From assembly GCA_030220185.1 (NCBI GenBank), contig JASPKZ010007552.1, positions 186,001 through 250,000 of the forward strand: a stretch of DNA of 64,000 bases, read 5' to 3'. The position numbers and the translations under genes are program-made. The notes below the pieces were generated by a model. It was not told where the DNA came from. It worked only from the letters and a program-made list of their open reading frames with translations, and did not search any database. The stretch comes from Diploptera punctata. Taxonomy: Eukaryota; Arthropoda; Insecta; Blattodea; Blaberidae. Below are positions 55,571 to 64,000 of this stretch, piece after piece; position 1 is the stretch's first letter; every line of letters begins with the position of its first letter.

Positions 55571-55780
55571 TATGAAAGTTTTCTTGGGTTTTCCGCGTGT
55601 TGGATTCAAGTTCGGCCTCTGACCACTGATTCCGACGTTTCGGCATGATCCCACATGCCATTGTCAAGGAATGCTATCAAGGAATGATAATGGCATGTGG
55701 GATCATGCCGAAACGTCGGAATCAGTAGCCAGAGGCCGAACTTAAATCCAAGACGCGGAAACCCCAAGAAAACTTTCATA
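55571..55780. repeat. Large palindrome, Penelope-like type (P4)
   Basis: Arms 55571-55662 and 55689-55780 around a 26-bp loop. Each arm has GGCATGTGGGATCATGCC, GAAACGTCGGAATCAG and CGCGGAAAcCCCAAGAAAAC. The ..GAAACGTCGGAAT.. wording is one I associate with 3' parts of Penelope-like elements. The 92-codon minus frame here is not a gene. Confidence 0.85.
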
Positions 55781-55785
55781 TAATT

Positions 55786-56164
55786 TATTTATTTAAAAGG
55801 TAACTGAGATTAAGTATTACATACTTCTTGGGGTTGTAGAGGGGACTTCGTAGATAAAGTTTTGATAAGGCACCCATGTCCGGAAATGTACCATTTCGAT
55901 TTAAAATAAGTTTGAATATCAAAACACAATGGACTGCTATCGTGTGCCTTATGTTTCAGAATAAGTTATACGGAATTCTAGGGGTTCTAATACACCTGTC
56001 GAGTCGGAGGAAGTTCTTCTTGCACGAATTCGGCGGCAGCATACATTATTAATTACACACCAACTCTTGTGGGATGTGCGTATGAAAACATTCGTCGCAG
56101 GTACACTTTATGAAATGAACAACAGAGTGCCACGTGGAACCACATTTGTACATTCATATACATA
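55786..56164. other. Unassigned sequence
   Basis: Nothing recognised. Confidence 0.3.
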
Positions 56165-59100
56165 CATCGTGTTCTGCCCAAGAACAAGTCTTTCACAGCA
56201 AACTCAGCATTCCGCACTCTTTCCTTAACTCACTCTTCCTTTTTGTATCCGCATACAAACCATTTATTTTAATATTGTCTATCAACATATGTCTTTTTCT
56301 GCCTCTTTCTTTCCGTTGACCATTCCTTCTAAGGCATCCGTCAGCAGACAGTTTATTCTTAGCCAGTGGCCAATCCAATTTATTTTCCTCTTCTTTATAA
56401 GTTCTAGCATTGTTCTTCCTTCGCCCATTCTGTCTTGTACATCTTTATTTTTTATTTTGTCCGTCCATTTTATACGTTCAATTCTTCTCCATATCCAGAC
56501 GCTTTTTCTCATTCCGTCGTAATGTCCAAGTCTCTGCACCATACAATGCTACACTCCATACAAAGCACTTCACTAGCCTATTCAATAATTCGTTTGAAAA
56601 GGTCCGCAGAAGATGCTTCACTTCTTGTTAAAAGCTTCTTTTGCAATTGCAATCCTCTGCTTTACCTCTTGACCGCAGTTCATGTTACTGCTGATAGTAC
56701 AACCCAAGTATTTGAATCTCTCTACTTGTTCAATGGCCTCATCTTTAATCCTCATATTTATCTTCCTTGGTTTCCTTCCTATAATCATGGTCTCCGTCTT
56801 ATTATTAATTATCTTCATCCCATAATCCTCGCTTTTATCGTTTGGCTCCATCAGCATGTTTCTCAGTGTCATTGCATCTTCTGCTAGCAAAGCCATATCA
56901 TCAGCAAATTGTATGTACTTCATTCTTTTTCCTCCCTATTCCTGGAGCAGTTCTTCATTAAGTGTTCTAGGTAGATGTTGAGAAGAGTAGATGATAGAGG
57001 ACATCGTTGCCGTACCTCCTTCCAATTTGTCTTCCCTCTGACATGTTTTCTCCTATCTTCACTTTTATTCGCTGTTTCATATAAAGATTACTTATGACCC
57101 TCCTCCCCTTCCAGTTAACGCCAATTCTCTTCAAGATCCTCATGAGTTTATTCCAATTCACTCTGTCAAAGGCATTTTCTAAGTCAACAAATACTGCATA
57201 AACTTCTTTATGTTTTTCTATATATCTTTCTCCTATTGTTCGTATCAATCCAATTGCAACTCTCGTATCCTTTCTCTTCCTGAATCCAAATTGTTCTTTT
57301 TCCAATTCACTTTCCATCGTAGATCGTAAACCTCGAATCAGTATTTGCAGGAGAATCTTTGCAGAGTGTGATATCAAGCTGATAGTCCTGAATTCCGTAC
57401 ATTAAATCGCATTATTTTTCTTTGGTATTGGTATTAACACTGTCGCAGTCAATTATTCGAGCCATTCACCTTCATTATATATATTGATGCATAAAATCAT
57501 AATTTCATCCTTTCCTTCACCCCATCATTAACCAATTCAATGGGGATTCCATACACCCATGTTGCTTTCCAATTTTTTGTTTCCTTAATTGCTAATTCAA
57601 CTTCTTCCTTCAGAATTGAAAATCCTTTTTCTTCTTATGATACGTCTTCGTCATTTTCTATATCCAAGTTAGCCGGACAATTTCTTGTCCTATAAAACTC
57701 TTCTACATATTTCTCCCACGTGTTCATAATTCCCTGTTTGTATGTCATTTCTTCATTATTTTCCTCCTGAATCAGCCACATAGTTTTCCTGCTCTTCTTT
57801 CCATAGTTCAAGCATGTAACTTCCTGATACATTAAATCGTATTTTCATTTCCTCTCCAGATTCTCTAGTTTTTCACATTTCTGCTTCATCCATTCCTCCT
57901 TTGCCTTGCCAGTTTCTCTTCTAAGTTCGTTGTTTAGTTTCCTGTAGTTTATTTTGACTTCTTCTGTATTGCTACTTTTCAATTTTGTTGTTTCTTCCAT
58001 CTTCTCCAACATTTTTCTGTGACCCAAGATTTCTTAATATTCTTGCTCTCTTTTTATCCTATTGATTCCTCTGCAGCTATCTGTGTAGATGTTTTCACAT
58101 TACTCCAGTGTTCCTTGGTATTGCTATACGAGATTTTCAAGGCAGAGGCTTTCTCTTGAAAATTTCGTTTGAATTTTCTCCTTTCGTCTTGAGATTTAAG
58201 TTTCCCCAAGTCAAACTTCTTTGTCGTCTGTCTTCCTCTTATCTTCTACGGGCAAATATCTACTTCGCCTATTAGTAGGACATGATCTGAATTGATATCT
58301 GCTCCTGGTAGGGTTTTCGCATGTATCAAGCAATTTCGGAATCTTTCCTTTAGCACTATGCAGTTTATCTGGTATCGTTTGTTGTCGATAGGGCTTATCT
58401 ACGTTTATCTTCTTCTTTTATACTGTTGAAATATTGTATTCCAAATTATCATTGAATTCCTTTAGCAGAAAATTACCAGTGATTCGCCTATCTCATTCCT
58501 TTTTGCTTATTCACATCTTCCAACTGTACTTCCATCCTGTCTTTCTCCAACTACAGCATTCCAGTCACCCAATAGGATAACATATGCCCCCTTCTTCTCT
58601 CTCTCAATGATCACTTCTTTTCTGTCATATATTTCCTACACTTCTTCATCTCCTAACTCACTATGGGGCATGTACATTTGCGCTATCACCAAGTCCACGT
58701 TTTCCCATGTAACCTCACCATTATCATCCGATTATCCACATAACGCACTGATATCACTTTTTTCACACGTGATCCTGGTACTACACCGACACCATGATTT
58801 CCTTTAGAATCGCCATTGAAATAAAACATTCTAAATTCATCACTTACTAATTCACCACTTTATTCCCAACTCACTTCTGATATTCCCATCACATCCACTT
58901 TGTTCCTTCTCATTTCTTCCTTCAAATTTTCCAGCTCCCCGGCTTGTAAGAGAGTTTTCACATTCCAGGCTCTGATCCTTAGTATTCTTTTCTTCCGCAG
59001 TACCCCCTCCCATTACATCCGCATGGGGGGATAATTTACGTTCGGATTCTCTTACCGTGGAAACACTCATCATGCCATGTTTTCAGCTTTACTAGGGATA

Positions 59101-59300
59101 TATAGGTGTGGTAGCTTCCCGTTTCTTTCCACACCCCACTCTCTCTTTTGCACCATAAAATCTTAAAAATCTTAAGAGGTCCCGAGGGGTCCAACTTGGT
59201 GGTGAAGAAAGTGGATTTGTTTAAGTTAGACCCTCCGGACTTCACCTAAATTCACTCCAGAGGTTAAATATCAGTTCCATCACGGGTTTTGATCAGATAA
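56165..59300 (-). mobile_element. RTE-like LINE (family B), nearly full length but broken
   Basis: Blocks on the minus strand run in LINE order. 59300-59075: 5' region, with an open frame 59036-59245. 59000-58200: apurinic-type endonuclease, starting RAWNVKTLLQAG..LENLKEEMRRNKVDVMG across two frames. 58200-57640: linker region (frames 57845-58027, 57635-57832). 57377-56967: reverse transcriptase N part (QFGFRKRKDTR, VFVDLENAFDRV). 56923-56618: palm with the catalytic FADDMALLAE and FKYLGCTISS. 56542-56282: C terminus (RIKWTDKIKN, KRKINWIGHWLR). The 3' end lies near 56165 at CATACATAC. Many stops and frame changes make it inactive. RTE-like assignment is by recall of motifs. Confidence 0.85.
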
Positions 59301-59403
59301 AAGATCCGGAAATCCCAATTAGCATCTGCCCCGTAAAACTAAAGTTAATTAAAAATTATTAAATTAAAAATCATATGCTACGCAGAAGGATTGTTTAAAT
59401 TCC

Positions 59404-59945
59404 TTTTTTGCGCGATAGTGCGTTTTGTCGTACTTACAGCAATGAAGACCTTGATTGAAAGTTGAACTTCCCATATTTTGGGATTGCCAACCTAAATAAC
59501 TATACTGTAATATTACTTTTACACCCACATGCCGGAAGTAAAAACACTGCCCTCTGTGTTTGCAATGTACAATGTATATACAAAATATATCCAAAATATA
59601 GTGTTAATATACATTATATGAAAGAAATCACTGCATTTTAAATTAACTGAACTTTATTTTAAAAAAATATAAAATAATAAATACGAACTAGCGGCCATAT
59701 TATCAATAATTGATCTCATGTTCACACTGTTAACGTTAGTCAATTGTTTATAATGCACGCAAATGTTTCCAACAAATATATTATTTTACTATTGTTTATT
59801 ATTTTGAAAACACTATCGTGCAAAAAATGATATACAACGCACGTTTGTCAATTGTTTACCACAATCTCGGAAATTAAAAACCGAGCGATCCTCCATTCTG
59901 TAAAAACTACTTCCCAACCTCTCATCGTAATATACTATTGCTTAT
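59404..59945 (+). repeat. Family M repeat, copy 3
   Basis: Clearest copy: left edge TTTTTTGCGCGATAGTGCG at 59404, inverted partner AACACTATCGTGCAAAAAATG at 59809-59829, and the conserved extension to CGTAATATACTATTG. About 75-80% similar by eye to copies 1 and 2. Confidence 0.7.
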
Positions 59946-59973
59946 TACGGCTGCCGCTTGTATTTTATACATT

Positions 59974-60022
59974 ACTAGCTAATGCCCGGCGTGCGTTGCA
60001 AAGCTTAAGTAAATGAAAACTG
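59974..60022 (-). mobile_element. Family H repeat, terminal scrap
   Basis: The plus strand ACTAGCTAATGCCCGGCGTGCG then AAGTAAATGAAAAC is the reverse of the family H 3' end (catttattta..CGCACGCCGGGTATTAGCTAGT). Only the last 50 bp are present. Confidence 0.6.
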
Positions 60023-60345
60023 TGAGCTACATGATCTTTATGTGAAACCAGAAGTAATAAAAACAGTTAAGTCTCTTAGACTGTGATGGGCAGGACATGT
60101 GAAATGAATGGGAAATCAAAGAGGGTCATGAATACTTCTTGTAGGAAAACCAGAGTGAAAGTGTCTATTATGTAACATGTGAATATGGTGGGGAAAAAAT
60201 ATGACCTTGCTTTGGGGGATGAAAATGATGCAGGATTAGAATGGAAAATATCAACTCAGGAAAGAGACGTATTGAGAGCCTATATCAGCTCCAGTATGAA
60301 CTTCCGGTTTGATAGTGCCAGTGAATTAGTTAGTTATACTGAGAA
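60023..60345 (+). mobile_element. Family A LINE, copy 11
   Basis: Diverged 3' fragment from GAGCTACATGATCTTTATG through TTAAGTCTCTTAGACTGTGATGGGCAGG to CTTCCGGTTTGATAGTGCC with tail GTGAATTAGTTAGTTA. The 63-codon frame at 60179-60370 is its degraded coding end. Confidence 0.8.
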
Positions 60346-61284
60346 AGTTGAATATTTCTCATTATTATAGATTGTACTATCTCTACGTGGTTTCAAAAAA
60401 ACATTTTCTAATCATTTTATGGCTTTTGAAACCAAATATAGGACGTAACTATTTCAATTGTTACGTCAGTTACAATGTAATTCATCAGGCTTTTGTTGTA
60501 ACAATAGGAAAATAATATCGCCGTGCGTATAGTGTGTTATATTCAATATCAAAATTTGGCGTGTAAACATATCTGAAACCTGAAAAGTAACGCTTCTAAG
60601 TGAAATTCATCGGTCGTTTTATTCCCAGAATTTAATTGCAACTGAGTTGTTGGGAAGATTGATAAATAAAACAGAACCTAACGCAATGTCAAGTAAGTAA
60701 ATTAAAACAACTAAGAAAAGCGAACTTGTCAATCTTAGAGTGAAATAAAAGTAATATGAGTCGAACCAACTCGGAGCCATCTTGATGTGACAGTCATGTA
60801 GTTTCCTCACTCTTCTTCTTTCTGACATAAAATGATGGAACGGTGAAATCTATAAGGTGCTTGAGTTTGGGACGAAAATAACATAGCGAAGCAGTCAAAT
60901 AAAATCGATAAAGAGTGGTATATACCTATGTGGCCCAATTATAGTTGAAAAAATAAATAAATATTGTAATATAGGAGGAATATACAGGAAGTAAATTAAA
61001 TGTACCTAAGTAATGTACCTGCGAAGGCCCACACAAGAGTTGTCGCAAAAAAGTAGAGTTAAGGATCATAGGTATTCATTCGAAAAATAATAAGATTTAT
61101 ATTCTGACTGAAGAAAGTAATACCAAAGTATGAGAACATAAATTAAACTTACATGAACGATATCATGATGCTCCTATTTTATAAACGCCGATGGCAGCAA
61201 GACTGAAATTTCGCCCTATAAGACAACGGGAATTCATATTCGGGTCGTATGCAACTTACGAACAATCTCTAAAGACGTGCTTTC
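60346..61284. other. Unassigned sequence
   Basis: Nothing recognised. Confidence 0.35.
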
Positions 61285-61286
61285 TA

Positions 61287-62847
61287 CAGTGGAGGATATT
61301 GGTATAAAGCCACTTGTTAAAAGGGTTAACACAAGTTTATTTACTCTTTCTTTGGCATTTCTCTATATTAACTTAGGAGGTGATTGAGTATAAAACACAC
61401 ATAAATAATGTCAAAATTAATTATCCATTTCCGTCCAAAAAGTACATGAAAACTAAAACCACTCTCACATATGGGTGGAAATTAGTATAAAGGCACTTTG
61501 TGTATTTCACAGATTAAACCAAAAAGACTGAGCGCAAAGTTTACTACAAAGTTCTAAAATTTAGTTGAACCTCCATTGTTGTTAATTACTTGGAAGATTC
61601 TCTTTGGCATTGACTTAATGAGGGTGTTTATTTCTTCCACTGAGATTGAAGCCCACTCTTCCTGAATAATATTTTTCTGCTCAGTCACTGTCCCAAACTG
61701 CCGTCCATTGCGATACACACGCCTTGCCAGGATCCCCCATAAGTTCTCAATCGGGTTTAAATCAGGACTTCTGACTGGCAACGTCAAAAGTGGTATTTAT
61801 TTCTTCCTAAACCACTCCTTTGATTTGGCAGACACGTGAATGGAAGCATTATCTGGCTGAAAAATTAGAACTTCGCCAAATTCCTCATACATTCGTATCA
61901 ATTAGGACTCCAGAAGCTCCTCAGTGTAGGACTCAGAATTCATCTTGGTGTGTATCCATGCTATTTTTGATCTTCCTTTAAAGCAGAATGCTGCCCAAAT
62001 CATAACGCCTCCACCACCGAAGTTTCTATTCATTCCAACTTGCTCTTCAGTACGGAGGTCGTTCCAGTAATACTGAAGGTCATCATGCCCGTCCAGATTA
62101 AACTTCTTCTCATCACTGAATATTACTTTATTCCATTCTGAGGTCCAGGACATGTGTTCTTAAGCAAAAGTCATTCTAGCTTTCTTATGTGCATTGTTCA
62201 GAGGTAGTTTACTAAGATTTTTTTAATTTTAGGTTCTTGTCTTCTGACAGAATTTGTCTTACTCGTCTGGCTGTTACTGGCAACTTCAAATCAGCCTGGA
62301 TTTGAGAAGAAAACATACTCTTACCTTTTGCTTTACGTAAAATGAGACGTTTAGTGCGCTCAGACAATTTTCTTGTCCGTCCATATTTCCCGTTTTTTTA
62401 TATTGTGAGCCCAGTTTGACAAAATTATCAATGACACATCTTGAAGCCCCAATTTCGTAGGTCTATTGGAAAGGCCCATCTCCTTGAAGGCACTAACTCT
62501 TGTTTCTCTTCAGTTGATAGAGGCTTTCCACGTGGCATTGTACGTACTGCTGACTTGTAACTGATGAACGATGCTCACAGACACGTCGTCTCCATGTAAT
62601 TGCAGTGTTTTGTTTACATTTATGTCTCTGTAATAGCTGACTTCATACCGATTTCCATCCCTAGGACAGCGTTTTCTTAGATTTTAGTATTATTTACATA
62701 TATAATAAATACAAAATGAGGAGACCTGTATGAAATTATGTCCAAGATAATTATATGTAATATATGACACACATACGGTATTTGCATAAATATTTCAGGT
62801 TGTTTTACTACTAAAAGTTAGTGGCTTCATACAAATTTCCTCCACTG
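61287..62847 (-). mobile_element. Tc3-like transposon with IR/DR ends and TA duplication
   Basis: Outer inverted ends CAGTGGAGGATATTGGTATA (61287) and its partner ending CCTCCACTG (62847) are flanked by TA (61285-61286 and 62848-62849). An inner copy of the same motif (GGTGGAAATTAGTATAAAGG near 61471; partner near 62641-62665) lies about 183 bp inside each end. This makes a symmetrical IR/DR structure, as in several Tc1-superfamily elements. Length 1561 bp is normal. Confidence 0.9.
61554..62538 (-). pseudogene. Tc3-like transposase pseudogene
   Basis: The ATG at 62536-62538 starts MPRGKPLSTEEK, the usual start of this family. It is followed by helix-turn-helix remnants (GRTRKLSERTKRLILRKAKG, SSQIQADLKLPVTARRVRQI). 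The catalytic blocks are WTSEWNKVIFSDEKKFNLDG (first D, in the frame 61902-62153) and SPDLNPIENLWGILARRVY (glutamate, in the frame 61554-61787). The middle block with the second D, around 61800-61900, is degraded by stops and frame changes. The end KRIFQVINNNGGSTKF is the expected C terminus, so full length was about 330 residues. Inactive as it stands. Confidence 0.85.
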
Positions 62848-62879
62848 TAGAAGTCCTTTGCCAGGCGCGTTTGTAGTAC

Positions 62880-63240
62880 ATATTTTCTAGAAGGAATCTA
62901 CTTCTCGACATTTCCATTCGAGAGAGGACGAGTGTGGCTTCCAGATTGTTCCAATTCTCACATAATTAGATGTATGCGTGTCGGTTGACAAGCCAGTCCT
63001 CTGCGTGAGATTAACTAGTGAAGGTGAAGTAAAGTGTTGTGAGGACTTGTGCGAGTGTGAAGAGGAAGCTTTGAGATAAATTGTGTCTATACAAGCTTAA
63101 AATTATAAAACTCATATATTCTAATAGAGAGAATAATTGTACATTAAATAAAGAATATTTGGAATTTTACGGAAATTAATGTGACATTTTTATTAAACAA
63201 AATTCACGTGTCCCATTGTCACCGCAATGCGTGACATTGA
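62880..63240 (+). other. 5' LTR region of a Gypsy-type retrotransposon
   Basis: AATAAAG at about 63146-63152, then about 50-60 bp to a junction-like stretch CATTGTCACCGC..GACATTGACGTCAGAAG. This is the layout at the 3' side of a Gypsy LTR, with the leader following it. The LTR's left edge is unclear; it begins soon after the Tc3-like element. Confidence 0.45.
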
Positions 63241-63289
63241 CGTCAGAAGAACTCTGCAACTAGTCACATCTAGTAAAGACGATGTCACA

Positions 63290-64000
63290 TTATTTGATGT
63301 ATGTATAGATCCTAGGACTTTAAACGATGAAAATGGTTAATTTGCAGAAAATATTGTTGGAATTATGAAAACAAAGTAGTGCTTCCAATGATAAATAAAA
63401 AATGCATAAAGAGAATAATGTCACAAGTCAACAAATATCAACACAAATTAATACATTGAAAGATTGAATTAAAGAGATAAGTACATTAAACGAAGAATTA
63501 TTTAGACAAAATCTGAACACTAAACAAGAATTGCTACAAAATATGGATACATGAAACCAAAAATGAAACAAATACAGGACACATTGTTAAACAAAATTGA
63601 CATAAAAGAATATTTCAAAACGGTAACACAAGAAATGAAAAATATAATCTCTACAATTAAATGAAAGAAGATGAGGAAGAGAGATTAAGTGATGTGAAAA
63701 AAAAAATTGGAGAAGAGATGCAATAGAAATTACATTAACAAGAGAAATGTTATCATCAGTTAATAATGGCTGACGTGAGTCCAGCTATTGGAAAACTACA
63801 GGGAGAATCATTGCTGAGATCCAGATTTCAGCAATCTGCTGATACTCAATGTCAAACAACTGGAATCCTGACGCCAAAATTCGACGGATCGATGTCGTAG
63901 GATATCATAAAAGCGTCAATTTTTACCCCTAATAGTTGGAATTTAGAATAAAAGATGACGCAGTTGATTGGTTATCTTCAAGGACTAGCCGTCAAGTTTG
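63290..64000 (+). pseudogene. Gypsy-type gag remnant, cut by the window end
   Basis: The segment 63430-63765 is rich in Lys, Glu and Asn codons, as in the coiled-coil start of many insect gag genes, but has several stops. From 63766 a frame reads MADVSPAIGKLQGESLLRSR and TPKFDGSMS then a stop at 63898-63900. Beyond it LIGYLQGLAVKF matches the next gag block (L...L.G.A). KFDGS followed by this spacing is the start of the retrotransposon gag core in Gypsy-type elements. Gag would form the particle that packages element RNA. The copy is broken, and pol is outside the window if present. Confidence 0.55.

Overview
This 64 kb window is eukaryotic, AT-rich and built almost entirely of interspersed and tandem repeats. 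I see no intact host protein-coding gene. The mix of elements (tRNA-headed SINEs with GGTTCGATTCC-type B boxes, RTE-like LINEs with tetranucleotide tails, Tc1/mariner and hAT remnants, Penelope-type palindromes, a Gypsy-type LTR element) fits a large insect genome. The wording of the LINE and SINE families resembles repeats I associate with cockroaches (Blattodea, possibly Periplaneta), but that assignment is recall and inference, not proven here.

Layout. 0.4-2.5 kb: broken copy of a multi-copy arthropod hypothetical-protein family. 3.6-6 kb: SINE, DDE transposase relic, two LINE 3' ends. 8.8-13.5 kb: SINE, two copies of a LINE here called family A, a Helitron-like repeat (family H) and a non-coding repeat (family M). 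14.3-15.3 kb: mariner element with TIRs and TA duplication. 16.3-17.7 kb: hAT-type transposase pseudogene. 18-20 kb: two further SINE families. 22.9-23.2 kb: Penelope-like palindrome. 26.1-29.4 kb: composite repeat made of a 480-bp foldback, a tRNA-Tyr-like gene and a 165-bp tandem array, itself in tandem and found again at 47.7-48.8 kb. 29.8-32.1 kb: Tc1 fragment, family H and a SINE. 33.4-36.3 kb: 79-bp satellite with higher-order structure. 37.2-49.2 kb: nested A, H, M and SINE copies plus a linker-histone-like pseudogene (45.2-45.6 kb). 50.2-52.6 kb: Penelope-like palindromes, an LTR-like segment and a near-perfect 10 x 40 bp array. 54-59.3 kb: family A copy, palindrome, and a 3 kb RTE-like LINE (family B). 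61.3-62.8 kb: Tc3-like transposon. 62.9-64 kb: start of a Gypsy-type element running off the window.

Nothing works as an operon or pathway. What the sequence records is a series of insertions: a LINE fragment inside a family A copy with a 12-bp target duplication, a SINE inside another A copy with an 11-bp duplication, a SINE at the very end of a family H copy, and a LINE tail inside a Penelope-like palindrome. Most coding relics carry frameshifts or stops. The least-explained structure is the foldback / tRNA-Tyr-like / 165-bp composite. Coordinates of element edges are good to a few bases where a target duplication is given, otherwise to tens of bases.
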